64,000 nucleotides of DNA, taken from NCBI GenBank assembly GCA_009617715.1, contig VTFK01000214.1, positions 124,001 through 188,000 on the forward strand. The letters are read 5' to 3'. Of the stretch, positions 12,314 to 26,257 are shown one piece after another (within the stretch, counting starts at the first letter, position 1; the number at the start of each line of letters is the position of its first letter). The position numbers and the translations under genes are program-made. The DNA is from Plectrocnemia conspersa (taxonomy: Eukaryota; Arthropoda; Insecta; Trichoptera; Polycentropodidae). The notes beneath the pieces are model-generated. The model saw only the letters and a program-made list of their open reading frames with translations, did no database searches and had not been told where the DNA came from.

Positions 12314-12547
12314 CAGTAGTCGGCAAACTTATTAGCCAAAGAGCCAAATATGTACATTACAATGATTAAAAAAAATTGAGAGCCAAATCTATTTATTAAT
12401 TTAGCAAACCTTTATTATAATTTTCCAAATCAACACTAAGACGTTGAATTTAGAGCTCCATGGCTTTTTTTTAAATCTGGTGCGAATGCCCGTGGATATT
12501 TTGTGCCAGAGCCACTCTTGAAATGTATTGACGTCACTTTGCCGACC
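12314..12547. mobile_element. Decayed hAT-like MITE inside a transposase relic
   Basis: The left end CAGTAGTCGGCAAACTT and a degenerate inverted right end (CACTTTGCCGACC) bracket a non-coding interior with GAGCCAAA repeats. The right end abuts the mariner-type coding relic that starts at about 12545. No clean target duplication is visible. Classified from termini only. Confidence 0.55.
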
Positions 12548-12850
12548 CCCAAGATACGATTTAACGCCGTTGGATATTTTGACGTCAAGTGGCCCCCAAG
12601 ATACGATTTAACGCCGTTGGATATTTTTGTAGGGCTACGCTAAGAATCGTGTCTACGCCGATAAACCTGAAATATTTGAGTACTTAAAAACCAACAACCG
12701 GTAAGTTTTAGCCGAGATACCGCCCGAAATGTACAAAAAGCCATGGAAAATTACATCGGAAAGATCGGCCGCTGCAAAAGATCCATTGTTGACAATTTAA
12801 TTGATATTATTTTTTATAAAAAATGACATTCATCAAATGTTCCATTAATA
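12545..12850 (+). mobile_element. Mariner-family transposase relic, C-terminal part
   Basis: Plus-strand translation gives PPRYDLTPLDIF, then after a stop KNRVYADKPEIFEYL, then AEIPPEM. This is the end of a DDE (DD34-37D) transposase, including the region of the third catalytic Asp and the usual WGYxKxxVY block. It carries stops and a frameshift, so it is dead. A 30-bp segment (positions about 12550-12579 and 12597-12626) is duplicated in tandem with a 47-bp period, repeating the PPRYDLTPLDI block. Confidence 0.72.
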
Positions 12851-12859
12851 AAAGAGAAA

Positions 12860-15800
12860 ACAAAGATATAATGAAATTTATGTGTTTTTCTTTAAAAAAA
12901 AGGTTTATCTGAATCTGTTAGCGGAGTATATGTAGAAATACCTCTGATTTATTATTTTTTTTTTGAAAATTAATTTTTGTATGGGCCCCAATGACGGCAA
13001 GCTTTATAAAACCAAGTTTGGATACCCTGTTTGGAGAGGTAGTAACAAATCTTGTATGCGTTTCATAAATATAATTTATTCTGTTTAATTCTGATTAATT
13101 TTAAATTTCCACTGGTAATTATGCTATTGGTTTATGACTGAAAACACTCGTTATTATGGTTTTATAGACACTGTAAATAGATAATCTATCATGTATAATG
13201 AAGAGAAACGGGCATTTGAATCTTCCATGAGGAACACTAACTGGGGTTTTGCATGGTAATGAATGTTCATTATTTATATTATAACAGATCATCAAGGATC
13301 ATACATTTGTATAGTGTATAAAATCAAAAGTTTTTCCATATCTAGAATTAAAAGGCTCGTACTCTTTATCATATTTAAATTAGCGCAAATATAATACGTT
13401 AAACAATTCACTTTATGTGTATTCGTGAGTAATATTTGCAGAAGACTAACTGCTAGTTAATAATTTAACTCCCAAGAGATTCCATTTAAAGCAAAACATA
13501 TGTGCACTGAAGCAACAAAAACTGTTGTACAGTGAGCATTGGCGTCATGAAATTTGCACAAACTGCCTTTTTTAGTAGTCATTATTTGTAGCGCAAATAT
13601 TCTATGGAATCATATACCTTTTTAGCCAAACAGTCGTAGAATTCACATCATATGTTCTATGCTAAAATTTTGGCTCATTCTTTGAAACTTTTAATGATCA
13701 TTATCTCGTGTTTTATGCATGTTATTGGTTTTAGGTGATTGTTATATATATTACGTTGCACCTGATTAGTTACAGCACAAGATTCAGAATAAGTATGCCT
13801 ACTATGTGAAAAAATCATAAAATGATTTTTTTTCATCGTAAAATTGAGTAAAATTTTGTAAAATCGCTAAAATATTATTGATGATATCATCAAGCGGCCA
13901 TTGCCCCAACGGTCAAGTATTGTAATGCGCCCAAAGAGAACAAGGTTCATTATCATATTTTCTGAAAACGGCATCGTTATTACCATTTTTTTACACGCCC
14001 ACAAAAAACAACAGTTTGGTTATAGACATTTACGAAATATTGATTTTTAAGAATCATGCTGAGAGTAATGGCAATGTTACAGGACAATTTTGTTTATTAG
14101 ATTATCAGTAACGTGAGAAAATCGCCACCAAATTTTGTGCATATATGAGAACTAACTTAATTTATATGTAAGAGTAGTATAAGTTAATTACGTTATAAAT
14201 AGATTAATTATTGAAAATGTCATGAATTTGAAGCAGGAAGAAGTAACATCTGCACTTAAGAAAGTAATGGATGTCTATCCACTGTCACGGATAAACTCGT
14301 TCAAAATAACAATCAACGAGCTTTTTACTTTTTTATTTCGCTACCATAAATCTTGTTACATCATCTATGATTCTATATTTATAATATATTTAACTCTCTA
14401 AAATTATTAATTATTTAATTAAATATTGTGACTCTTCATAGAAAAATCGATTTTATATCGTTTGTATAGAACAAATTAAATCGAATTTTATTTTAAGTTA
14501 AAATATAGTTAAAGACAATTTATCATAAAATATTATGTTTGTCTAATAATTTAAAATAATATCGATTCGACCTATAAACTGTGACCATGACACGTGACAA
14601 CATTGCCAATTCATGATTTTCATCATTTCGATTGAATAACCAAACGCCTTGCATAATCGTCACATACGCATGTCAAATACCAAATCGTATGCAGATGATT
14701 TTGCCAGCAATTTCATGGTCATTGACATTTAAACGAATAATTCGGAACTGTTCTCTGTCACAAAAAATAAAAAGTTGACCGGATTATTCTTATTACAAAT
14801 CGTATGATTTTAAAAAAGCTGGGCCAATTTAGATTTTTAATAAGTTTTGCCTACATCATTTATATCAACTATTATTAAATATTGACAGCGATTTAATTTA
14901 TTACGGTAACGTGATCGATTCGTTTAATAGGTATAATGAGATATCAGCTCGACTTTAAGGAAATTCCAGAGATCATTTTGAGCAATCTTGTTGATCCGGT
15001 CTCACAACAATGCTTCATTTTGAAGTTCAAGATTAACCAGAAGGGACTCCTCCTTGACATTTAACATCACAAACAAGATCATCACATCCTTCCATATACT
15101 GACAAATAATCTGTTAACCAAATACTTAAAATAACTTAACAATATTAATTAGCTTGTAAAAAGTTTACCAGTAAGTAGTATACAAATATTATTCGTATTG
15201 TTATTTACATGATACCATTTTTGTTATTTCAATACAAAATTCTAAATATATGGAATGATTTGAGGTGATTGCAAAATTTGTAATATGCAATAGAGATAAG
15301 ATAATTCTGTAGTCATGTTCACTCATGCATTTTATTAAAGCTATAAAACAACAACACATTTTTCTTTGCATCGTCACTATGTAAAGGAAAACATTGCCTA
15401 ATTTATAATTAATGAATCATTCTTTCTGTTTTCAACATACAATGTACACCAAATGTTATCATTATATCATTAACTAACAAATACTCAATATGTATTTAAA
15501 CATTTTTACTTCATTGATAAAAATGCCATTTAAAGCATACTGTTAATACATATATTATTATTTTATTAATTTATGTGTTCTTTCATTAACAAATTTAGTA
15601 AGAAATTAAAAAAAATATACATTTTTTTATTTCTATATGTACGAAAGGTGTTTTTTTTATTTTTATAAAACCCGTTTTTTTGTTTCAGTTTTCTTGGAAG
15701 ACTATTATATAAATTAAAACCTTATTACATAAACGTACTCGTTTTCTTATATTATTTTTAAATTTTCTTTATTTCAATAAAATAGTGTAGTAAATATTAC

Positions 15801-17270
15801 CTCTTATATATAAATACCATTCAATTGGTTAATATTTTGAAAAATAAGAATAGAACATGCTTTTGTATATGTCCGAAAAGAATACCGTTAAATACATATT
15901 AATGTATTTTTTGCCTTGAAGAGATTGTCATATCATATCGCATTTATATAAACGATATACTAAGTATTATAATATTACATTAGCGAGAATGGAACGCTTT
16001 CCTGTGACTTTCCTTATTAATTTCAGACAATAGATCATTAAATCATTCTAAGAATCTACAAATGATTCACTGGTTAATTCTAAAATAAAAAGTAGTTAAT
16101 ATGTAAGTGTTATATTATTATATTGTCATCAATCATCATATATGTTCCAAAAATATTTTAAATAAAGGTACAATTAATCCTAATAAAATAAAACATGTTT
16201 CATATAATTATGAGACAAAGAAAATCTGATTTGCCATTGCGAACCACAGCTTGAAAAACACAGTTCTTAGCAAACATTAATTCATCCCTTTTACGTAAAA
16301 GTAATGTAACATTGAATTTAATAAGAATGACCATGCGTGTTTTGAATGTTTCTCTAATGTGCATTCTTTTACGATTGACATTCGCATTGATAACATTTTT
16401 ACGATAAAAAAACGATTCTATCAATCAATCACTGATTTCGTAAATCTTTTTATGTGCCCACATATTTTATTTGCACATCCTTATATTTGATATTTTATTG
16501 TCAATTTAAATAGCAGTTATATTTTAAAAGCATAATAAATTAAATGATATGCATATAAAAAACACAGACGGTCGTGGTTGAACTTTTTGTCACAATCATC
16601 TTTTTTTAAACCGATTTAATCAAATGTCGGATATGAATTTCGACGCATTAATATGCTAATTACAGTCTACAGGCCAAAAAACATTGACGGTATCCTTTTG
16701 GAATTTTCAATTATTGTTTAATGATTAAGAATCGATTGGATAAGAATAATATAAATAACGTGCAGAAAATTATACCTAGAAAAGCTTCTTAAACAAGAAA
16801 ATTTCCAATATATTCACTAGTTATCGTAAACAACAATTTATTTGGATCATATGAGACGTTAAGAATATTAAGGACGAACTCAATAAAAACATGTATTGAA
16901 ATAGTTCTAAATTTTATTCTGAACTATTGTGTACAGAATAAGATAACTTATCTCAAAGTACTCTATATATGTATAAAGTTGTTTCTAAAAATCTGAGCTT
17001 AGGAAAAAATCACAATATAAAAAATGTCATACAGGTTGATCTAAGTTTCCTATGTTGGCAGCACTGTAAATCAGACAACTGTCAATAATCACGCGTGTTC
17101 TAAGTGGCAAATGTTAGTATGCATTAACATATTTACGAAATAGATCGCTTAAAATGGTTCAATTGTTTTACAGACATAACAATTTTATATGAACTGTGTA
17201 TCAAAATTTACAGGAAGATTATAGTTAATTTCGTCGAACAACTGAGTAAAAAATTCGTGACGTAGTGAAA
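12860..17270. other. Long AT-rich stretch, presumed LPMO 5' intron, no gene seen
   Basis: About 4.4 kb of AT-rich sequence with no open frame of protein-like composition. No tRNA-like cloverleaf or clear transposon terminus was recognised. It lies between the LPMO start exon and the putative 5' UTR exon at 21.6-21.9 kb, so it is best read as intron. Confidence 0.5.
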
Positions 17271-17279
17271 AATTTGATG

Positions 17280-17770
17280 AGACTAGAAGCGTTGGATATA
17301 GGGTTAGGCTTGTACATTATCGTTGCGTCCGTTCAGCCGAAAATATTGCTGCTGTAAGTAAAAATGTGACTGAAGACCCGGAATTGTCGATTCATCGACG
17401 TTTGCAGCTTTTGGAATTTTCTTGTACCTCTTTGATGGCGCATTTTGCATTTGAACTTGCACCTACATCCGTATAAAATTCAGATAACACAAGAACTGAA
17501 GCCCAGATAGTTGATGTTGATTTTCAAAAAAAATCTTATTCTCTGATTAGACACATTTACACTTCACTGGGTATGTAAAATAATCAAAATTGCCGCATAT
17601 GGTACAAGAAAAATCATTATATGATTCACGAGAGTGTATAACATGCTTAAAAAGTGATTGTTTGGTGCGTATTGTGGTCGGCGGCGTCATTGGGCATTAC
17701 TTGTTTCAGAAAAACGAAGGTGAGCGCTATAAGTGCATGATAACTCGACTGTTCTAAAGTTTTCGATAGA
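17280..17770 (+). mobile_element. Mariner-family transposase relic, N-terminal to central part
   Basis: Frame-broken plus-strand translation shows a helix-turn-helix region (RSAENIAAVSKNVTEDPELSI-like, then LHPYKIQITQEL). Further on comes the DDE core block VIVWCVLWSG, then GVIGHYLFQKNEGERY after one frameshift. These are standard mariner/Tc3-type landmarks. Several stops and frameshifts make it nonfunctional. The minus-strand open frame over 17647-17874 is its antisense shadow. Confidence 0.72.
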
Positions 17771-17779
17771 ATACTTGTT

Positions 17780-20700
17780 ACTCTTTTTGCGAACCGAATG
17801 ATTTTCATACATTTCCATGAATCTGTAAATGATGATTTTAAGTGACGAGTTGTATTTGAGCTTCCCAAAACCATATTTGATGTCCAAAAAACTTCATTAA
17901 TGGCATATACTTGATATTTAAAAGAAATGTTAGCATTAAATAAATGATTCGAATCAAGTTTTGAACTGAGTCTTGCATATATTCAAAAGCGAACTGACGT
18001 GTCTCAAATTTATAAATCTGATAATTGTTGCCCTCTTAAGAGCGAATGACTTGAGTTTATGAGCGCGTATTTGTCATTAAATAATCAATCTAAAATGTGT
18101 TGATTATGTGCTTTTAAATACACATTTATAATATTCTCTATCAACTTTGAATTTTATCATATTCCAAGGATCAATATTTATGAACTACTGTGTTTATTTA
18201 TATTATGTATGTATGTGTGTCAAATATCTTCTACTATAAATTTAACACAATTTTCCGGTATATCTTTGAGTTAACGGACTTTATTCGGAAATGTCTGCAA
18301 ATAACACATTGTTGGTGGACCGGTTAAACACAATGAATAATGTAAGCCAAAATTCGATCGGCTCGTGTCACAGCCGGTCAAACCGGTGTGCCGAATGATT
18401 AAATAAAAATTCACTAACGATCCAAGTTCAATCACCTGCTTATAAAACAAGATTTTTCTCCTATATTTCAGCTAACGAGATCGAACCAGATTATTGAAGC
18501 AGAACGAGAAACAATCTTTAATTATTGATATTTTATTATCAGTTTAGTTACTGATTTATCACGGTGTGAATTTATAAATGAATATATTTTTAATGAACTA
18601 GGACTAGATTAGTCATTAGGTTACTTTGCCACGAAACTTGAAACTGTTAACCCATATTTGCAAAAGCTAAGAAAATATGCTAAAGTTAGTAATTTTTTGC
18701 TTTTCAAAAACACGACTCACTAATTTTAGTCCGTTTAAAAAAATATCTAGATGTTCTAATTGATTTATTTAATTCAAATAGCTGTTTGTAAATGCAGTAT
18801 CTCAGAACTTTGTGTTACATGCGAAATACACAAACATAACAACTTGTGGTGTACGGCCTATTCAAATAAAATTTGCCTTACACGTTAAAAGCGCCATAAA
18901 CAAAATGCATGTTGCTAGACCCTTGTCCGACAAGTGCCATTGTGCATCTTACACGTATCAACCGGAAACTGCAGCAGGTACTATTTTTTTATATTGTATT
19001 GATACTAGATACATAGGAATGCAAAATGACAGGTCACAAGGTTGCCTATTTAATCTTTAACGGTCACACAACAGAAAATGTCACAGCGTAAAATGAGCGA
19101 GCACGAGCACTTATTCTATTCTGGCCAAGTTTATACGATACATGCATTACAAATTCGCTTACAAAACTTCATCAAGAACTCCAACATGACTTGGACACGT
19201 GAGAGTTCATCTGAAATCGAAGCCATGTGAGAAGACCTAGATATCAGCCGCTTCTCTCTTCACATCAATTTAGGGCCAATTACTACGTTCGGAATCCAAA
19301 GTTCAACCCGATTTTAGGAGATGACTAGATCCTTCAGGCGCATGCAAGGCTACGGAGACATACTATGTATTACAATAATTAAACAAACTGTACATGGACT
19401 GACTTAAAATTTTTGCACAATAATCAGTTACAAAATAAAAAACCTACATCTAGGTCAGGTACATAAGAGTAAAACGTGAATTTTTCAAGATCAAATGAAA
19501 AAATTATGAATGAACTTGTAATAAAATGTCAATATAAAAACCAGCCTAGATACTGGAATTTTTATAGAATTAGCTTTTATATGGGTATAAATCTAATTTT
19601 TACGATGATGTAAAAATTGTATATGAATCCATCTTATATGAATGATGCCGTTTATGGACATGGTTAATATAAATATAACTGTTTATTTCAATGAGATTAA
19701 AAATAAATAAATGTGAAAAATCGAAACCTATAGTAATATTTTCAAAAGAGTTTTCTATCGACAAAACTATGGATCTTTATTGAATTTATTAAAATATTTA
19801 TGAATAATTTATTTTCATAATATTTGTAATTGTTAATATTAAAACTGTTCACCCTAAAATAAAAACTGGCATTTCACGCCCAAAAATATTAGTGCCACAC
19901 GTTTATCTGGATTATAATATATTATATGGTAATCTATAGTCCAGATAACACACCTTAAATAAATACTGAAAAACATTTAATACAGTAATATCTATATTAT
20001 ATATACAAACATGCAAATATTTTGATATAATGAAAACTCGTTTATAACGCTCCCGTCTCGATAAATTCTTGTCGCGTCGAACAATTGCTTGATATTTATG
20101 CAAGAAAACGAGTATAATTTGTGGTCCTTTTTTGGGCAACTGACATTATCTAATTTATTGCCACTTATTGCAAATGTGTTAATATCGCTTAAAAGCATGA
20201 TTGTGATTATTAATTTGCGGCGAATGTGAACATGGCGGTACAGAAATATTAATGAGAAAATAAAATATTAATGACTTATTAGATACCTTAAATATTCTAA
20301 AACTAATTCCATCCGGTTATTCAAAAACAAGCAGACGAAAAGCATTATTGACGTATTTATTTTTAGCTATTAGGGTTTTCTACGTTTTGTCATGTAATCG
20401 GCACAGGTGTTTACGTTTTTCAGAATCATTAATGGGATAGTTAGCATCCAATCTCGGCCAAAACAACTAATCATCGTGAATGCCATTGACCTGCGATAAA
20501 ACGTATATGCGCAAAATTACTTGAAAATGTCAGTATCAAAAGTAAGTTAAAATTTTTATATTTGTTAGACATATACTTCTACTGATAATACATTTGGCCA
20601 TTACTGGCACCGTAGCCATAAAAAAAATTCTAAAAAAAATCCTCAAATATTAGTGCAATATTTTTTATGTACTATAACTTTTTCCATTACTTATTCTAAC

Positions 20701-21640
20701 CATATAATAAACGCATAAAATAAGAAACAGCTCGTTCTCGAGATAATGGTGTACAAACATACAAACACACTTTAAGTAACACATATTTTGTTGAAATTAA
20801 ACATATTTAAAAATATTACTTAATTGCCATAATTTACCCTAATTTTAGTAGTAATGTGTAAGATGGAAGGCACGAACAGTAATTAAAGTAAATAACAATT
20901 TGAGAGAAAGAATCATAAAACAGATACTAACAAAGCTATTTGTGAGCAATTAGGTGATCGTTTTGAACTCATTGATGGTTGTCATGTAGTAACTAATTCG
21001 GCCATTGTATAATGTGTTTTGATTTTTAATCATATTATTTTGAAAAATATATAGTTATTCATGCATAACACACATTAACCTCACACATTTTTTTTACATT
21101 CAAGTTTTTAAGGAAAAAATACTGTTTTTCTTTAAAATACCGTATTCATGCAGTACGTCAATGATTAAAACTAAAATTGTAATTCTCTAAAGATTAAAAA
21201 CCCCCGAATAAAATTAATAGATCGTCTTTCATTTTACAGTTTGATATGTGCATGAAACCAAATATTTTAAGAGATGCAAAAATTAGTTTTAAATAATATG
21301 TAAATACATTTTGGATGGATTGAAACTAAAATATCTGCTTTACTCAGAATGTGTACAATATTATTCAATAATATATTTATTAATTGTGTATATGTTATTA
21401 CTAAGCAAAAAAGTACAAAATCATTTTGATTTTTATTTTGAAGATTTTTTTTTTTTGTATCATTTTTTCGAGCTTTTGCAACCATTTAATTTATTTATAA
21501 TTTTTTTTAAATTGTCTGGAATTACAATTTATTTCAAATAGGGTTTTCGAACTTTTGCCTTTCCATTTTCCTGAAAATCTCACTATAAAGAATATTTTCA
21601 TAGCACAAGAAAGACACAATAATATGTCGTTCTGATAAAC
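17780..21640. other. AT-rich, presumed LPMO 5' intron, no gene seen
   Basis: Only short low-complexity open frames occur here. A slightly GC-richer patch around 18800-19330 has no recognisable product and may be an unidentified repeat. Nothing else is supportable. Confidence 0.45.
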
Positions 21641-21644
21641 ATAC

Positions 21645-21925
21645 CTTGAGCTTTCCCTTGCGTCGTTTTTCGCCGGAAAATGCTTTCACTGCATGAAACA
21701 CGCGCGTGAAAACGAAATCAAGCGTGTCAGTGGGTCGGTCCTTTTTTTTCGTCCTTGCCGCGCGTTGAATACGAATAAACGAAAATGTTCACCGACTGGC
21801 TGATACGGTTCGTCCTGGCCGAGGTGTTGGCGAGGACTGACGCACCACGACGGCGACGGCAGCCAACTAAGCTCCAGAACAGCTCAGCAGCCCTCGCTGA
21901 TCCCTCCGGTTTCAAAGGTCACGTT
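21645..21925 (-). promoter_or_regulatory. CpG-rich putative promoter and 5' UTR exon of the LPMO gene
   Basis: This GC- and CpG-rich island stands out from AT-rich surroundings. On the minus strand it contains arthropod initiator-like TCAGT words and ends with a strong splice donor, CTCAAG|GTATGTT, at 21645. The next gene on this strand is the LPMO. Its first coding exon starts exactly at ATG after a strong acceptor, so an upstream non-coding exon is required and this is the best candidate. The link across 9.9 kb is inference. Confidence 0.5.
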
Positions 21926-23610
21926 TTCCACTGCCGAAACCGATATCAGACTCTTTGACTTCTTTTTGTGTAATCTTAAATTAAAATTCCGCTCGCGTGT
22001 TTTTTGTCTATATGTCAAGTGTAGATACAATTTTGAAGTCTATATACTAAAATGTAAATGCCGAAAATGCTTAAATAATTATATTTCAATTGGAAAAATG
22101 ATTATATCACGTATTTAAAATATCTCTCAAAATTTTCCCTTTTGTTTGACTGACTGTTTGATAAAACTAGCGGATGGAATACGCAATTAGATATGACTTC
22201 TATGCAAGGCAACTTTAAAAATAAAATAAGTATTATATGCATAACAACATTATGTACGTAATAAAGGTTGATCCAACTTAAAATTTAAGGATATCATCGG
22301 ATATTTTTTATTAATCAAACATTTGATGTATTTCATTGATTATAAAAAAAAATATAAATTAAATTACCGCCTGAGTGCATCTCTCATTGTCAATATTATG
22401 TCGCAAAGCTATAAGATCAATCGTCTATAAAGCTTGGTGAGAATAGGAATACCAAATCATAAAATTAAAATTACGGACGTTTGACTCATCCATTTGGGTG
22501 TTTAAAAAGGTAAAGGTAGTTTTTCAATAACTTTGCTAGTTTCAAAAAGATATTGTTTTTTTATTTGGGTGATTTTTATCCAGACGACTTATCATGAAAA
22601 AGGCTCTTACATTTGTGAGGACTAAAAAATACACCAAAAAATCTCGCATTCTGGAAAACTCATAAAGTTAATTTGTTACAAAATTATAATTAGCTCGAAG
22701 AAAAAACACCGGGTCAACAAGAAAAGGAAACTAATGAAAAAACCGTGTCAAGGAGGCAGAAATTATCAGAGCAAATAACAATAGATATCATCACACAATC
22801 ATAATTTTAATTCGGATAAAAAGGACCGTCTTCAGAACTCAATTGAACGCAAACCACCACCCGAAACAACACTCAAGTCACCGTCACATATAATATTTAT
22901 TGAATCACCAATACGATGTTTTAGTTACTACTAACATATTTACTGGTGTTATATTATTACGCTTTTGTTTTTGAAAAATGAATAACGAGTAAAAAACATA
23001 AGCAATAAAAAATGTACATTTAAAAAAAACATGTGTCAATGTGTTAAATATTAAAAAAAAAAAACTATAAAAAGGCGGAGTCCATACTTCGTAAACGAGA
23101 TGAATTTCTCATTGAATATATCTTATAGATATTATTTTAATTAAATAAATAAATGTTAACATCGCGTTTTATATAGTTCGGCACTGAATGACAGCCATAA
23201 TTAAAATATTAAAGTAGCAAAATCTATCGAAGACACTAAGAATTTAAAAATTAATTAGAGCTATTGTGCTTTATTGCTAATTACAACAGCACCACTAATG
23301 GTAGACCTAAGTACATTTCTTTTAATTGGATTTATAAATTTGATAACAAAATATTCAGCTACATTGACACACAAAAATGGTTCATCAATGAAATGAGTTT
23401 TTCGAACGCTCGATGCTATGTTAATGCTTGATAACCGCGAAGTTGTTAAGTCGAAAGATTCGTGCTTTGATTTTCAATTTCTTTTAAAACCCAAGAGAAA
23501 TTTAATTTATGTTTCTAGAGATACTGTTTTTTTACATACAATTATTTTATTATACCGGCGGATTAACTATAATTATTAACCCGAGCGTTTTAGTGAAAAT
23601 CATCATTGTG

Positions 23611-23667
23611 TGGAAACATTTTTTATCTGCATTTATACATTGACTTTTAAGCAGGTTTGTGTTGAAA
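23611..23667 (+). repeat. 57-bp direct repeat, copy A
   Basis: Identical over 57 bases to 25016-25072 and in the same orientation, starting TGGAAACATTTTTTATCTGC. The flanks are unrelated. Confidence 0.85.
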
Positions 23668-25015
23668 TTAAAATATCCAAAATAATACCGCTGCTTCCAC
23701 ATTACAATGCACCAGCTTACATACGATGTGTTATATATTCCTTCATTATATACATAGATCTAGCTTTAACGACTTTTTTCTGTTCGCTAAAAAAAAAAAA
23801 AATAAGTACTTAGAATAAAATGTTAACTCGGAAAAGCGGCAATTGCAATATACAATTTTTGTTTTTTGTAGTTTTCTAAAGATATAGATTTTTATTTATT
23901 TTGTTTAAAGTATTTAACTGTAAATTTAGTCTAAATGGGAGTACCTTGAATAAATGGATCATTATTTTTATATATAAAACGACTTACTTACATCTATCAA
24001 AACCTTTATACAAATAAGGCTTAACTGCAGTCAGCAATATACAAAAATATGATGATTTGTTTAAAAAGAAAACCATCCCAATAAATAGGTTCAAGAACTA
24101 ACCAAAAACCAAATCACGAATATATTTACATAATATGATAAGAGATAAAGCCTCGTTATGAAGTAAATCGCTGAAAAAGAGGGAAAAATATTGCCAAGCA
24201 AATTATAAAAAAAATCTAAAAAACAGTTTTACAAACAATATGTTTTTTGTGTTTTCAATATTTTTAAGTATAAAATTACATTCTATTATGTACGAAAATT
24301 CAGAAGAAAATATGACGCAGCTGAACTAAATGATTCGAATTTTTAATGAATAAATTATATTTTATAAACCTCAATTTTCCTTGTATGATTCTTGAAATAA
24401 TTCCAGACAGTGAATAAGTCGGATAATGAACTTATCTTATTAAAAACAAAATTTTGATTTACATATGCATGAATCAACAGATTTTAAAAATAAAATAAAA
24501 TCATCTGGCGAATAAATTTATTTTATGTGGATTTTAATAAAATAAATGTCTTGCAAAAATCTTGGTCAAGTGATTAGTCAGCGTGATTTATCCAACTCTA
24601 TCTATTAAACAAATAAAAAAACTTCCACACACATAAATCTACCTGATTCTTGTGGTATATTTCAATCATTTACGCTAAATGTTCATTTATGTTCTTTCAA
24701 TATTTCACTCGGCTCAAGTACATTTTATAGTATATGTATTTTGATAATTATTATCACCTATAAATAGCTATATTGTTATAAAACAATTTTAAATTATTAT
24801 TTAATAATTATCATGGACACAAAATGCCTTTCATAACAACTTTTCAAGGATGTAAAATGTCATCTATAATAAGAATGACGATTAAATCTTTTGGTTGTAT
24901 TAACGGTATTCGACATTTCCTAGTGTAAAAAATATAGATCAAAATTATCCACTCGCATTTTTCTATTTACCATTGTTATAATCTGCATGGTGAAAAAATC
25001 ACACACAAATTTAAT

Positions 25016-25072
25016 TGGAAACATTTTTTATCTGCATTTATACATTGACTTTTAAGCAGGTTTGTGTTGAAA
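25016..25072 (+). repeat. 57-bp direct repeat, copy B
   Basis: Exact copy of 23611-23667, 1.4 kb away. It is followed by an A-run. Confidence 0.85.
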
Positions 25073-26257
25073 AAAAATCTCAATAATTTGCATATTTTTA
25101 TTTTGCAACTTCAAATAAATATTCTCATTCCAGATGTTATTTTTATGACACTATTACAACCATAAAACTTAAAAAATATAGACAATATTTACATTATTCA
25201 ATCAATATACACTTTACAATATTTTTCTAATGGTAAACATTAAAAAGTGATATATTATCTAGATTTTTAAAATAGATACCACTCGTAAGCAATTTGATAC
25301 TTATAAATAAAATATATTCTTTATTTATATCGAAAATATACAAAAAAGTGATTTAAAAAAATAATAAGAAATTTATAATTGATTTTTTCAAATATCACAT
25401 AAATGCACATTGATCATGGAATTATTTAGCTGTTCCCAGTTTTACCACTGCATATGCATTTCTAATACTTCAAATAACCAATATTTAAAATAAATACCAT
25501 TGAAACTAAAACATCTTTATTTTAATATATCATTTCAACTGTGTATAAATATCTGTTTAATTAAATATTATTTTTGAATACTCTGAACATATTAAATAAA
25601 TTATTAAATTGTTGAAATACAACTTAAATACATATATTTACAAAGGTTTAAGTCACATTGTGAATAAAGAAAGCCTAAAATTTTCATATTATATAATAAT
25701 TTTAAATAATAAATTAATATGTATATGGCAAATCGATTTCTTAAAAATGTAAATAGTCATACTATAATTATGTCACTTTTAGACTAATCACAGTATATCT
25801 CAAACGAACTTACTGTTCGTCGAGAATTGAGAACAAAGACGAAAAAATAAAATATGTTGTGTAATACTTGTGTGATATTCGAACGATTGATTCTATTTTC
25901 TTTAAAACAAATAGTACCTTTCATAAAAGTAATTCTATATATTCGCATGAGACTACTAATCGTAAGTCTTCTGAGAATGCTCTCAATAGTTTAAGATATA
26001 TATACAATAGTAGTAAGAGCCCAACTTGCCGATGAATATAACTCATAGAGGAGCCATTTACAAAACCGTGTCATTCGGCAAGTGTGCCTCTCTATATCAA
26101 TTTATATACCTACCATAAGTCTTGCAAAGGAAACTCTCAATACAACTCACATTTCTGTTTACAATATCGAGAATAGCTTACATATTTCTTTAATTTAATC
26201 GCGACTAAAAATAATTACATAACAGGTACAGTCAGTTCTATTGTTTACTGAGATCTT

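Larger units (their letters stand above)
21930..26250. other. Intergenic, AT-rich, with one 57-bp duplication
   Basis: About 4.3 kb between the putative LPMO promoter and the SUDS3 3' end. No coding exon, tRNA or transposon terminus was recognised. The only clear structure is an exact 57-bp repeat (see the entries at 23611 and 25016). The SUDS3 3' UTR occupies the right end. Confidence 0.5.

Noticed and set aside
17647..17874. Minus-strand open frames of 66-75 codons
   Set aside because: They are the antisense of a mariner-type transposase relic readable on the plus strand.
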